Shown here: in pieces, positions 6,804 through 15,486 of the stretch
Layout: every line of letters starts with the position of its first letter
Position numbering within the stretch: the stretch's first letter is position 1
The notes under the pieces: model-generated
Told to the model about the DNA's origin: nothing
The model's input: only the letters and a program-made list of their open reading frames with translations
The model's database searches: none
Origin: Croceibacterium selenioxidans
GTDB taxonomy: Bacteria > Pseudomonadota > Alphaproteobacteria > Sphingomonadales > Sphingomonadaceae
NCBI RefSeq assembly: GCF_018599195.1
Contig: NZ_JAHFVK010000002.1
Coordinates: 876,001 to 940,000 of the forward strand
DNA: 64,000 bases
Reading direction: 5' to 3'
Translations under genes and position numbers: made by a program

Positions 6804-9512
6804 TCAAGGTCCCGTCTGTCCTTGCGATCGGGGGCCGTGAGCGATCTGCGACGCCAAGTGGAGCCGAACCGTCCCCAGGCGGTCGATCGTTTGTTGCGGG
6901 CCTATCTCGATCCCGTCCGCCACGTGGGCGTCAACGCCGAGAACCGCTTGACTGTCTGACGCCAGACGCAGCTGATACCTGCCGTAGACCACGCGGTCGA
7001 ACAGGAAGAACCCGTCATATTCGCTGACGGTACTCGCCGCGACCGCGCCGTTGCAGTCTATCAGGTTGAGCTTGGCTCCCGCGAGCGGAACGTTTTCCGG
7101 ACCGTTCAGAGTGCCCTCGACCTCACCGGTCGGGCTCACGGCGATCTCGATCACAGAGGATATGCCCGGTCGCGGAGTCACCACGACACCTTTGCCTTGC
7201 GGCATGAGGAAGGGATCCGGCAGCGTCGATTCATCGATGCCGATCAGGACTTTCTGATAGGGCTGAAGCCCTTCGACGATGGTATGGCCGAGCTGGTCGG
7301 TCGGCTCGCTCGACCCTACCGCACCCGCGTTCACTCCCACACTTGTCAGTGGCTCTTCGTCGTCCGAGCGACGGCCGTCTCCGTTCTCGTCGAGAAAGAC
7401 CGAGATGGCCGCTTGGCCGCGCTGGGCCAGCTTCTCGCTCGACAGGCGCCACCGCCCCGTTAGCGGGTCTTGGCCCAGGCTGAAGTTGAGCGCGACATTC
7501 GCGCCAACGCTTCCTTCGGTGTCGACGCTGCCGCTGGCGGTGATCGCCACTTTGCGGAACTGGCGGATCAGACCGAGATCGAACTCAGTGGTGCCGGTGC
7601 GGTGAGTATGTTCGATATCAAGCCGCAGTTCGGACAAGCCGCCGAGGTTCTTTTCAATCGTCAGGGAGGCTTTGTCGAACCCGGTTTGCTGACCGTCCAC
7701 CTTGTATGAGGCCTCGCCGCGCGCAGTCAGGCCCAGAAAGCGGGTATTGGCGAGAAGGCCTATACGGGTGCCGTCGTCCCAGTCGGACTGGCCGACCGTG
7801 TCACGATAGGTGACATATCCGGTCAGCGAAACCCGGGGCATCAGCAACGAAGCGCGAGCTGCCGCTTCGTTGACCTGGCTACCGTCGCGCCGATCGGTGA
7901 TTTTCATGCCTCCCGACAGGGATATCGGCATCCGCTGGGAAGGAAGGAACGTATCCACATTCAGGCTATGCGAGGTCTTGTCCCGCGGGTCGATCAGTCC
8001 GCTCACGAAGCTGCCGTCAACCAGCAGGCTTTGCCCCTGAATGTTTAGCTGTCCTATTTTACCAATCATATCAAGCTTATAGGCGCGCCCGCGACCGAGT
8101 TCCTGAGCGCCGCTCAGATTGATCAGCACGGGACCAAGCGCCCGCTGAAGATTGAGTTCGAGGTAATCACGCCGCCGAAGGGCATAGTAGAGCGAATGCG
8201 CATTCGCCCCGATCACCGTGCGGCGATCGAGGCCATATTGCGCCCCGGCTGCGTATTGCCATCCAGCGTCGAGCCGGCTTCCCGGTGGCGGACGGCCGAA
8301 CGAGATCAAATCATGATTCCGCTGGATGACTCCCGCCCAGTACTCGATCGTGCCGGGTGGAAGCGAATCGTAGCCGATCTGGATATCCTTGCTTTCCCGG
8401 CGAATTTGACCCTGGGGCCCGTACAACACCACATCGAGATCGTTATTGCCGAAAAGCAGGTTCACTTCGAATTCGTAGCGGCCGTCCGGCTTGTTGTTCT
8501 GGAAGGCTAACAACTGGCCATTGCGATAGAGTTCCGCATCCCAGCCGAGGGGCAGCGTTCCGCGCAAGATAGTGGTGCCGAAGCGATCGGATTGGTCGAG
8601 AGCGCGGTTGCTGATGAACGCGCCCCTCCCCGCTCCGCTCGCACCGGCCAAGTTGCCGGAGATCATGTCGACATCGCCAGCCACGGCCTGTGTGGCCTTC
8701 AGCGGCCCTAGCAGGCCCCGATCGGGATCCATGCGGTAGGCGCGAATCCTCAGGCTGTCAGGCACACCGTCGCTGTCGGACGCGAGGCGTAGGTCGAAGC
8801 TGGCTCGGGCCACTTCGCCGCTGGCAAATATCTCATACCGCGTATTGAGTTGTGAATGGCGGCCGCCGTGATTGTAGTTGGCCTGGGCAACGACATCGAC
8901 GGAGGGCATGCGCCATAGGGCGTAGGGTTGTCGTGCTTGCGGATAGGCGCTGAAGTCGGTGCGTTCGCGCTCCGGGTGCAGTCGCGCGGCGCGACTTTGC
9001 CGCTCGATCGCGTCGACAAACGGAAGACGTTTCTCGCTGTCGATCGTGAGCGAGGAGTTGCGGAGGTTGGGCGTCAGGGTGACGCCAAGCCATCCCCCCA
9101 GAGACCGGGTATCGATGCACCATCCCTCGGGCGTGTCATGAATTTCGCCCGGCTGCAGGCCACGCGTCATGTTCATGGTTTGTACTGTACTTGTGTCCCG
9201 GTCGATAGTGAGGGTCTGCTCTTCAGCGAAGATCCAGCCAGTTGCGCGGCGCGACTTCCTGTCGAGGCGCACAGGAATGTCGAGAGACTGAATTAGATCG
9301 GCGAGGTCGACACAGACTCCATCAGGAGTCCGGTAGCCGCGCACTTCATTCATCAGGCGATATTGCTTCACCTGGAGTTGGAACAGGACAGAGTCTTCCT
9401 CGGACGGCGTGTAGTGCCCGTCTTGCGCCAGCGCGGCGGCGCCCCAAAACGGCAAACAGGCGGCCGCGAATGTCGCGACGGCCTTGAGCCGTAAGAGACC
9501 GAACATAGGCAT
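6804..9512 (-). CDS. fimbrial outer-membrane usher-like protein
   Basis: This 902-aa protein has a signal peptide (cleavage near residue 29, ALAQ). The central part reads as an usher-type beta-barrel, including a plug-like region with ELYRNGQLLAFQNN and GRYEFEVNLLFGNNDLDVVLYGPQG. It lies 23 bp downstream of a PapD-like chaperone gene on the same strand. The C-terminal 180 residues contain an SdrD-B-like segment (VFLDENGDGRRSDDEEPL) and a carboxypeptidase-regulatory-like beta-sandwich (VEGTLNGPENVPLAGAKL), in place of recognisable classic usher C-terminal domains. Role by family: secretes and assembles pilin subunits handed over by the chaperone. Confidence 0.85.
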   Translation of the reverse strand: MPMFGLLRLKAVATFAAACLPFWGAAALAQDGHYTPSEEDSVLFQLQVKQYRLMNEVRGYRTPDGVCVDLADLIQSLDIPVRLDRKSRRATGWIFAEEQTLTIDRDTSTVQTMNMTRGLQPGEIHDTPEGWCIDTRSLGGWLGVTLTPNLRNSSLTIDSEKRLPFVDAIERQSRAARLHPERERTDFSAYPQARQPYALWRMPSVDVVAQANYNHGGRHSQLNTRYEIFASGEVARASFDLRLASDSDGVPDSLRIRAYRMDPDRGLLGPLKATQAVAGDVDMISGNLAGASGAGRGAFISNRALDQSDRFGTTILRGTLPLGWDAELYRNGQLLAFQNNKPDGRYEFEVNLLFGNNDLDVVLYGPQGQIRRESKDIQIGYDSLPPGTIEYWAGVIQRNHDLISFGRPPPGSRLDAGWQYAAGAQYGLDRRTVIGANAHSLYYALRRRDYLELNLQRALGPVLINLSGAQELGRGRAYKLDMIGKIGQLNIQGQSLLVDGSFVSGLIDPRDKTSHSLNVDTFLPSQRMPISLSGGMKITDRRDGSQVNEAAARASLLMPRVSLTGYVTYRDTVGQSDWDDGTRIGLLANTRFLGLTARGEASYKVDGQQTGFDKASLTIEKNLGGLSELRLDIEHTHRTGTTEFDLGLIRQFRKVAITASGSVDTEGSVGANVALNFSLGQDPLTGRWRLSSEKLAQRGQAAISVFLDENGDGRRSDDEEPLTSVGVNAGAVGSSEPTDQLGHTIVEGLQPYQKVLIGIDESTLPDPFLMPQGKGVVVTPRPGISSVIEIAVSPTGEVEGTLNGPENVPLAGAKLNLIDCNGAVAASTVSEYDGFFLFDRVVYGRYQLRLASDSQAVLGVDAHVADGIEIGPQQTIDRLGTVRLHLASQIAHGPRSQGQTGP

Positions 9513-9535
9513 GGGGTGGTATGAAAGCGCCCGGT

Positions 9536-10369
9536 TCAGCGCAAAACGGCGTTGAGCGACGCGATGAGCACGCCACCTTCGGCAACCGGTTCGCGGAATT
9601 CGACCCGGATCTGGCCGTGCATGGCGGCGGCCTGGTCGGCGGAGATCGGAAGCGTGGTGTGGCGACTGCCGATTTCGGGATAGACGCCGAGGCCGCGGGC
9701 GACGAACACAGGCTCGCTCCCGCTGCCGTAGACGAGGAGATCGCCGTAAAGCGAGGCATCGCCGGAGCGTGAGATATCGATCGCGAAAGCGTAACTGCCC
9801 TCAGTCTGCTCGATCCGAGGATTGGCCAGTCCGGCGACGACTTCGAGTTGTCCCTTGCGGACAATGATTGGCATCGTGATGCCGTAAATCGGAGTAATCT
9901 TGACCACGAAACCATCAGCGGGAGCATCTTCCGACTGGGCGATAGGTTGGACCTTCGGGATCGCCGCAAAGGACATGTGGACCCGGTATTCCCCATCGGG
10001 CAGATCGGCACCGGGGCGCGCGCTGATACGGATGGCTTGCGGTTCACCCGGAGGCAGGACTACCCGGCGCGGTGCGTAGCGGATCATCTCCAGCGCCGCC
10101 GCTTCGGCGATATTCGCCTCGGCGGAATCGACGGGTTCCAGGCTTCCTTCAGGGGTCATCCGCCGCAGCTCGAGAGAGACCCGGTACGTAGCCTCTTCAG
10201 CTCCGACGTTTGACAGAATGACTTCACCGCCACGCCGGCCGTCTAGGACGAGGCGGGTTGGTGCGATCAGCAAGTCGCCCTGCGCCGCGACTGGGACCGG
10301 CAGGACTAGATTGAGACCGATTGTGACGAAAAGAGCGGCGCCAGAACGACGCAATCGAACGAACGGCAT
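9536..10369 (-). CDS. PapD-like pilus assembly chaperone
   Basis: This 277-aa protein has a signal peptide cleaved near AAQ (about 30). The first Ig-like domain shows the PapD pattern: LLIAPTRLVLDG, VILSNVGAEEATYRVSLEL, then PRRVVLPPGEPQAIRI and EYRVHMSFAAIP. The second domain is shorter and diverged. In chaperone-usher systems this protein completes pilin folds by donor-strand complementation in the periplasm. It lies between pilin and usher genes; GAAAGGGA precedes the ATG. A candidate promoter of its own (TTGACT at 10414-10419 on the minus strand) lies in the pilin-chaperone gap. Confidence 0.88.
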   Translation of the reverse strand: MPFVRLRRSGAALFVTIGLNLVLPVPVAAQGDLLIAPTRLVLDGRRGGEVILSNVGAEEATYRVSLELRRMTPEGSLEPVDSAEANIAEAAALEMIRYAPRRVVLPPGEPQAIRISARPGADLPDGEYRVHMSFAAIPKVQPIAQSEDAPADGFVVKITPIYGITMPIIVRKGQLEVVAGLANPRIEQTEGSYAFAIDISRSGDASLYGDLLVYGSGSEPVFVARGLGVYPEIGSRHTTLPISADQAAAMHGQIRVEFREPVAEGGVLIASLNAVLR

Positions 10370-10381
10370 AAGTCCCTTTCG

Positions 10382-10446
10382 CTAAGGGGTTTTACGTAGT
10401 CGTCCGTTTCCTAAGTCAAGCAGGGTTAATTCGGCGTAAACCCTAG
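10382..10446 (-). promoter_or_regulatory. candidate chaperone-usher promoter with repeated TACGTAAAACCCC motif
   Basis: On the minus strand TTGACT (10414-10419) precedes TACGTAAAACCCC (10386-10398), which would hold the -10 region at a 15-17 nt spacing. The same 13-mer recurs upstream of the pilin gene at 11189-11201. A related copy in the opposite orientation, CGTAAACCCTAG (10435-10446, plus strand), makes an imperfect inverted repeat with CTAAGGGGTTTTACG (10382-10396). Confidence 0.4.
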
Positions 10447-10465
10447 CAGCAGGTCGCCAACACAA

Positions 10466-10495
10466 AGGCCGTCCCGCCCGCAAGCGGAACGGCCT
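10466..10495 (-). terminator. hairpin after the pilin gene (probable terminator or attenuator)
   Basis: On the minus strand AGGCCGTTCCGC pairs with GCGGGACGGCCT with one mismatch, followed only by a short TTT. It lies 45 bp after the pilin stop and before the chaperone gene. It could end most pilin transcripts, giving more pilin than chaperone and usher. Confidence 0.6.
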
Positions 10496-10540
10496 CAGCT
10501 TGTGCAGCCCGGCCATCCTGCCGGCCTGGCTTAGGCGTAA

Positions 10541-11041
10541 TTAGTTATAAACAACAACCACTTCGAGCTGGCCGCTGTAGACGCCAGCAGCCTGGTTCGT
10601 CGCGAGCGTCAGGGTGCCGCCGACGTTGAAGTCATTGCCCGTCGGGCCAAGGACGAGCGTCGAGTACTGGCTGGCGAGCGTCAGCGGCAAGACGTTCGCA
10701 CCGCTCTGAAGCTGGATCGTCTGGTTGGTGAACGAAATGGCGACGGGGAGACCGCTCTCGCCCGCCACATGGAACGTGGCAACGCCAGGAGCGCCGGCCG
10801 TGCAAACGAGGCCCGGGGTGCAAGTACGCGCGCCGGTAGAGGCGTTGACGGTCACGTTGCCGCCCACGCCACTGTTGGCGATAGTACCGAAGTCAAGCAG
10901 GGCGTCGGTGGCGGTCACCGAGAGCGAAGTCAGGATATTGGCCTGAGCCGTCGCGGTCGCGGTCGCGGCCGAAGCAGACGTCGAAAAGCCGAGAGCGGCG
11001 ATCGCCATGCCCACAGCGGCGTTACGCAGAGTCGAGTTCAT
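10541..11041 (-). CDS. DUF4402-family pilin-like subunit
   Basis: This 166-aa protein has a signal peptide (cleavage near SASAAT, about 25). The mature part is rich in A, T, V, G and S, with repeated beta-strands as in the DUF4402 family, which is found with PapD-like chaperones and ushers. Family features are the ALLDFGTIA block, GVATFHVAGESGLPVAISF and the terminal LEVVVVYN strand. One cysteine pair (CTPGLVC) is present. It is the only subunit gene at the locus and comes first in the cluster, so it is probably the major pilin. A strong GGAAGGGG Shine-Dalgarno precedes the ATG. Confidence 0.85.
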   Translation of the reverse strand: MNSTLRNAAVGMAIAALGFSTSASAATATATAQANILTSLSVTATDALLDFGTIANSGVGGNVTVNASTGARTCTPGLVCTAGAPGVATFHVAGESGLPVAISFTNQTIQLQSGANVLPLTLASQYSTLVLGPTGNDFNVGGTLTLATNQAAGVYSGQLEVVVVYN

Positions 11042-11184
11042 GTGTTAACCCCTTCCAAGCGTGAGCGGCGTGTCCTCGAAACGATTCCCCAGGCACACCG
11101 GTCACTCGAACGGGAAATTCCCCCCGTCATCGAGCCCATTACGGTCGAGCCTGTTCAAGCTTGGTCTTCAAATGTGGTTAACGA

Positions 11185-11202
11185 CTACGGGGTTTTACGT
11201 AA
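11185..11202 (-). promoter_or_regulatory. TACGTAAAACCCC motif upstream of the pilin gene
   Basis: Minus-strand TACGTAAAACCCC at 11189-11201 followed by GTAG, about 145 bp before the pilin ATG and just after the parB stop. It matches the motif upstream of the chaperone gene over 13 bases exactly, or 16 of 17 with the following TAG. Its core TTACGTAA is palindromic. The remaining 11042-11184 shows nothing else recognisable. Confidence 0.4.
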
Positions 11203-11212
11203 GGAATGTACG

Positions 11213-12169
11213 CTAGATTCCGCCCCCGGTGAGGCGCTGGCAAATCAGGTCGAGCTGATCGAGCGTGCGATAGCGGATTGTAACGGCTCCAGAACGGGGA
11301 TCCGTGTCTGCTGCGATCCTTACCGGGAGGCCGAGAAATTCCTCGAGATGGTTCTGCACTGCAGCGATATCCGCATCGCCGGCCGGATCGCGAGAATCCC
11401 TTGCCTGGCGCCTGACAGGCGTACCCCCCCGGCGAGCGAGCTTCTCGACTTCGCGAACGGAAAGCTTCTGATCGACCGCGCGTTGCGCCAACGCCTCAGC
11501 GTCCTCGCGCCCCACTAGGGCGCGTCCGTGCCCCATATCGAGGCGACCTGCTTCCAGATGGTCCAGAACCGGTCGAGGCAGCGAGAGCAAGCGTTGGAGA
11601 TTGGCGACGTGGCTACGAGACTTACCAACCAAACGAGCGATCTCGGCCTGAGGCAAGTCGTCGCGCTCGCCCAGACGTTGATAGGCCCGCGCTTCCTCGA
11701 CCGGATTGAGATCTTCGCGTTGGATGTTCTCGATCAAAGCCAACGCCATCACGTCGCGCTCTTCGAGATCGCGAACTAACGCGGGAATCTCATGGAGTTG
11801 CGCCTTCTGCGCCGCGCGCCACCGGCGTTCGCCGGCAACCAGCTGGTAACGTCCGCCTGCCAGCGGGCGAACGATCACAGGCTGAATCACACCGCGCTCG
11901 GCGATCGAGACTGAAAGTTCCTCAAGCGCCGTTTCGTCGAAGTGACGCCGCGGCTGTTCGGGATGCGGCTCTATGGCCGCTACCGGAAGACTGGCCAGAC
12001 CAGAGGAATCCAATTTGTCGGCCGTCGAACCTTCCAGGCCTACAGGGACTTCACGTCCCGAGGCGACTAGAGGTTCCTCACGACGCATTTCTCCCATCAG
12101 GGCGCTAAGCCCCCGGCCCAGGCCACGCTTGGGAACGGCCCGCGAGTCGATGCGATCTTCAGCGCTCAT
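11213..12169 (-). CDS. parB: chromosome partitioning protein ParB
   Basis: This 318-aa CTP-dependent DNA clamp loads at parS and spreads to form the partition complex. The N-terminal ParA-stimulating peptide with GLGRGLSALMGE (about 16-27) is present. The ParB/Srx CTPase box shows GERRWRAA (about 113-120), followed by IENIQREDLNPVEEA and a helix-turn-helix (LVGKSRSHVANLQRLLSLP). It overlaps parA by 4 bp and is the last gene of a coupled mnmG-rsmG-parA-parB series. Three parS sites lie upstream in the same operon. Confidence 0.98.
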   Translation of the reverse strand: MSAEDRIDSRAVPKRGLGRGLSALMGEMRREEPLVASGREVPVGLEGSTADKLDSSGLASLPVAAIEPHPEQPRRHFDETALEELSVSIAERGVIQPVIVRPLAGGRYQLVAGERRWRAAQKAQLHEIPALVRDLEERDVMALALIENIQREDLNPVEEARAYQRLGERDDLPQAEIARLVGKSRSHVANLQRLLSLPRPVLDHLEAGRLDMGHGRALVGREDAEALAQRAVDQKLSVREVEKLARRGGTPVRRQARDSRDPAGDADIAAVQNHLEEFLGLPVRIAADTDPRSGAVTIRYRTLDQLDLICQRLTGGGI

Positions 12170-12942
12170 GCGGCAACCCTCTCCTTAGGCAGTCGTCCGA
12201 TAAGTTCCCGGGCCAATGCCATGTAGGCCACGCTGCCCGCACAGGACTGGTCATAAATCAGGGCCGGCAGGCCATGGCTGGGCGCTTCGGACAGACGGAC
12301 ATTGCGCGGAATGACCGCTTCGAAAACCAGCTTGCCCAGGCATTCGCGCACATCTTCCGCGACTTGATCGGTCAAGCGGTTACGTCGGTCGAACATCGTC
12401 AACACAATGCCGATGATCCCCAGGTTTGGATTGAAGCGCTGCTGAACTTGATCAACCGTGGTCAGGAGCTGACTGAGGCCCTCCAGGGCAAAGAACTCAC
12501 ATTGAAGTGGCACCATCAGGGTGTCTGCAGCAGTCAAGGCGTTCAACGTCAGAAGACCGAGCGACGGCGGACAATCGATGAAGCATACGTCGTGCTCTGT
12601 ATGACCAGCCAGTGCGGCGCCGAGACGACCGGTGCGGTTCTCGACCGTCACCAATTCAATCTCCGCCCCGCTCAGATCAACGGTTGCAGGCACAACATCG
12701 AGCCCCGGAATGCTGGTAGGGACCGTGCAGTCTTCGACTTTCGCCTGCTCGACGAGGAGGTCGTAACTGGAAAACTCACGCCGAGCCCCTTCAATGCCGA
12801 GGCCGGTGGAAGCGTTTCCCTGGGGATCGAGGTCGACCAGGAGGGTTTTCCATCCTGCCGCTGCCATTGCCGTGGCAATGTTGATGGCGGTAGTCGTCTT
12901 GCCGACCCCACCCTTCTGATTGGCTATCGCGATCCGGATCAT
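12166..12942 (-). CDS. parA: chromosome partitioning ATPase ParA
   Basis: This 258-aa deviant Walker ATPase forms the nucleoid-bound gradient that pulls ParB-parS complexes apart. The N-terminus [20 protein letters not shown] contains the signature lysine of deviant Walker A. DLDPQGNAS and CFIDCPPSLGLLTLNAL (Walker B) follow. Length is normal for chromosomal ParA/Soj. Four-base overlaps join it to rsmG upstream and parB downstream, so translation is probably coupled. Confidence 0.98.
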   Translation of the reverse strand: MIRIAIANQKGGVGKTTTAINIATAMAAAGWKTLLVDLDPQGNASTGLGIEGARREFSSYDLLVEQAKVEDCTVPTSIPGLDVVPATVDLSGAEIELVTVENRTGRLGAALAGHTEHDVCFIDCPPSLGLLTLNALTAADTLMVPLQCEFFALEGLSQLLTTVDQVQQRFNPNLGIIGIVLTMFDRRNRLTDQVAEDVRECLGKLVFEAVIPRNVRLSEAPSHGLPALIYDQSCAGSVAYMALARELIGRLPKERVAA

Positions 12943-13565
12943 CGGACTTTCGGTGTCCCTTGTCCCACTAGGATGCCCCCTCCCTCGTCAGTTTGCGATT
13001 GTTCCACGTGGAACATGTCTCGCACCGGAAGCGGCTGTGTCTCCAGTTCTTGCGCCGCCGAACGCCCTTTGGGCAACAGCCACACCGTGTTGCGTGTGGA
13101 AAACCGGGCGGACAACTGCAGGAGCTTACCCAAAGGAGCGAAAGCTCGGGCCGTAATCACCCCGGCAGGAAAGGTCTCGACGTTTTCCAGACGGGCTCCC
13201 AAAACGGAGCAATTCTTTAAGTCCAAAAAGTGTGCCGCGCGAAGGAGCCATTCAGAACGGCGCTTACGTGATTCGACAAGGACCAGATTTAGCTCGGGTC
13301 TGGCGGCGGCCAGCACCAGGCCCGGAAAGCCGGCACCACTTCCCATGTCCAACCATGCGCCTGTTTCACGTGGAACAAAATCAATTAGCTGAAGACTATC
13401 GGCGAAGTGTCGTTGCCAAATGGCCTCGAGACTGGCCGTCGAGACCAGATTTTGAACCGCGTTTTCCTCCCCGAGAAGTCGGGCAAAAGCGTGCAGCCGT
13501 TCCATGCCCGCGACATCGGTCCGGGCCGCGCAGAAGGCTTGGGCCGCACCTTCGCCGGCGATCAT
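12939..13565 (-). CDS. rsmG: 16S rRNA (guanine-527-N7)-methyltransferase RsmG
   Basis: This 208-aa GidB-family SAM methyltransferase modifies G527 of 16S rRNA; its loss gives low-level streptomycin resistance in other bacteria. Visible blocks are QNLVS near residue 40, [11 protein letters not shown], the SAM loop [15 protein letters not shown] and [13 protein letters not shown]. The coding sequence carries two parS sites, read as FVPRET and MFHVEQ in the protein. The start overlaps the mnmG stop by 4 bp. Confidence 0.95.
   Translation of the reverse strand: MIAGEGAAQAFCAARTDVAGMERLHAFARLLGEENAVQNLVSTASLEAIWQRHFADSLQLIDFVPRETGAWLDMGSGAGFPGLVLAAARPELNLVLVESRKRRSEWLLRAAHFLDLKNCSVLGARLENVETFPAGVITARAFAPLGKLLQLSARFSTRNTVWLLPKGRSAAQELETQPLPVRDMFHVEQSQTDEGGGILVGQGTPKVR
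13000..13015. promoter_or_regulatory. parS site 1 (inside rsmG 3' end)
   Basis: TGTTCCACGTGGAACA is a perfect 16-bp palindrome matching the bacterial parS consensus TGTTNCACGTGAAACA with one difference. It encodes MFHVEQ of RsmG. Confidence 0.9.
13362..13377. promoter_or_regulatory. parS site 2 (inside rsmG)
   Basis: TGTTTCACGTGGAACA matches the parS consensus with one difference. On the coding strand it encodes VPRET of RsmG. Confidence 0.9.
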
Positions 13566-15418
13566 GCGGCCACCGAGTTAGGCCGCCGCGCGAACACAAG
13601 AACCGCAGCGAGCGCGGCAGGAGTGATCCCACGGACTCGGCCAGCGGCAGCCAAGTTGGCTGGCTTCGCGGTCGCTAGCCGCTCAACCATCTCATTGGAG
13701 AGACCCGGGACTTGGTGAAAAGGAAAATTCGGCCCCAGCACAACAGACTCACTGGACCTAAGCTCCCTCAATTCACTGTCCTGCCGTTCAAGGTAAGGAG
13801 CGTAAGAGGCATCCTCGGCCATCTCTCCAGCGATCTCAGAATCAACTTCTAGATTCAAATCAATCCAGGGCCGGAGCGCCGCCAGATCTACGTCGGGATA
13901 GCGGAGCCACTCGGCCAATGTCTTACGGCCGGCATCCCTGCGAACCGAGATCCCTATGTTGGCAAGGTCTGAAGACCTTACTTCATTCTCAAGCGCACCT
14001 GCCCACCTGGACCGCAAGGCTTCGCGATCCAAATACCAGCTGCGCCGCTCATCCCCAACGCATCCCGCCGCCAGTGCCAGCGGTGTGAGGCGAGTCGTCG
14101 CGTTGTTCGCCCTAAGGCGCAGGCGATATTCTGCCCGCGCCGTCAGCATCCGGTAAGGCTCGCTCACGCCGTGCAAGGTGAGATCGTCGATCATGACTGC
14201 AATGTAGCTGTTGCCTCGATCAAGCTTCACCGCTTCCCGGCCTAGCACCGCAGCAGCGGCACGCATCCCGGCATAGAGTCCTTGCGCAGCGGCCTCCTCG
14301 TAGCCCGTTGTGCCGTTGATCTGACCCGCACAATATAGCCCGGGCATTGTGTGAAGCTGCAGATCCTGACCCAGCGCGCGCGGATCGATATGGTCGTACT
14401 CGACCGCATAGCCGGGAACCACGATCTCCACCCGTTCAAGCCCTTCCATCGTCCGGAGCATGTCCAACTGCACATCGCCTGGAAGGGACGTACTGACTCC
14501 GTTCGGATAAACCAGGTGCGTCGACAAACCCTCCGGCTCAAGAAAAACCTGATGTCCATCGCGATCACCAAACCGATGAATCTTGTCCTCGATCGATGGG
14601 CAGTAGCGGGGACCCGCTGCCTCGATCGCACCGGTAAACAAGGGAGAGCGATGGAGGTTCTCACGAATTATCTCATGAGTACGAACGTTGGTTCGTGAAA
14701 TCGCGCAGAACACCTGAGGGTTCGGACGCGAGTTCGACAGTGGCGACATGGTCCAAGGTTGAGCGTCCGAAGCCTGCTCTTCGAGGCGCCCCCAATCGAT
14801 GGTCCGACCGTCGAGGCGCGGTGGAGTTCCGGTCTTGAGCCTGGCCATCGGCAAGGATGCCTCGCGCAACTGCGCGGCGAGACGCTGGGCCGATGCTTCA
14901 CCGATCCTCCCACCCGTCATGCGTTCCTCACCACGGAACAACGACCCACCTAGAAAGGTGCCAGTGCACAGAACGATTGCGCTAGCCTCGATCCGGCTGC
15001 CGTCGGCTAGTTCAACTCCTCGGACGCGGTCGCCCTCAAAAACCAGTGCAGCGGCCTCACCCGCGATGGTCGTAAGATTCGGCTGCCGGGAAATCATCTG
15101 TTGAACAGCCGACTTGAATAAACGACGATCCGCCTGAACGCGAGGGCCCCATACCGCGCTACCCTTAGAGCGGTTGAGCATGCGGTAGTGTATCGCCGCG
15201 GCATCAGCCGCTCGGGCAATCAGTCCATCCAACGCATCGACTTCGCGAACGAGGTGACCCTTGCCAAGTCCGCCGATCGCTGGATTGCAGCTCATCGCAC
15301 CAATCGCATCGAGGTCGAACGAGATCAGCGCCGTGCGCGCACCCATGCGTGCGGAAACGGACGCCGCTTCGCAGCCGGAATGGCCACCACCGATAACTAG
15401 GACGTCGAAGGCATTCAT
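13562..15418 (-). CDS. mnmG: tRNA uridine-5-carboxymethylaminomethyl modification enzyme MnmG
   Basis: This 618-aa FAD enzyme works with MnmE to install cmnm5 at the wobble uridine. The ATG at 15418 is chosen because it begins the family N-terminus [19 protein letters not shown] with the FAD-binding GGGHSG; in-frame upstream codons add an atypical extension. GidA signatures [25 protein letters not shown] and [16 protein letters not shown] are present. Next to mnmE on one side and rsmG on the other, as in many alphaproteobacterial origins. A parS site lies in the short gap upstream. Confidence 0.97.
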   Translation of the reverse strand: MNAFDVLVIGGGHSGCEAASVSARMGARTALISFDLDAIGAMSCNPAIGGLGKGHLVREVDALDGLIARAADAAAIHYRMLNRSKGSAVWGPRVQADRRLFKSAVQQMISRQPNLTTIAGEAAALVFEGDRVRGVELADGSRIEASAIVLCTGTFLGGSLFRGEERMTGGRIGEASAQRLAAQLREASLPMARLKTGTPPRLDGRTIDWGRLEEQASDAQPWTMSPLSNSRPNPQVFCAISRTNVRTHEIIRENLHRSPLFTGAIEAAGPRYCPSIEDKIHRFGDRDGHQVFLEPEGLSTHLVYPNGVSTSLPGDVQLDMLRTMEGLERVEIVVPGYAVEYDHIDPRALGQDLQLHTMPGLYCAGQINGTTGYEEAAAQGLYAGMRAAAAVLGREAVKLDRGNSYIAVMIDDLTLHGVSEPYRMLTARAEYRLRLRANNATTRLTPLALAAGCVGDERRSWYLDREALRSRWAGALENEVRSSDLANIGISVRRDAGRKTLAEWLRYPDVDLAALRPWIDLNLEVDSEIAGEMAEDASYAPYLERQDSELRELRSSESVVLGPNFPFHQVPGLSNEMVERLATAKPANLAAAGRVRGITPAALAAVLVFARRPNSVAA

Positions 15419-15465
15419 ACTTGTCGCCCTAATCCGCGACACGGCTCGGGTCAAAACCGGAAAGG

Positions 15466-15481
15466 TGTTTCACGTGAAACA
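15466..15481. promoter_or_regulatory. parS site 3 (mnmE-mnmG gap)
   Basis: TGTTTCACGTGAAACA is a perfect palindrome and an exact match to the parS consensus, placed in the 68-bp gap between mnmE and mnmG. It lies about 5.5 kb from the proposed oriC. Confidence 0.95.
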
Positions 15482-15486
15482 CCTGC

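Noticed and set aside
12274-13392. 372-codon plus-strand open frame across parA and rsmG
   Set aside because: Antisense to parA and rsmG, which are certain from motif content; no domain recognised in the shadow frame.
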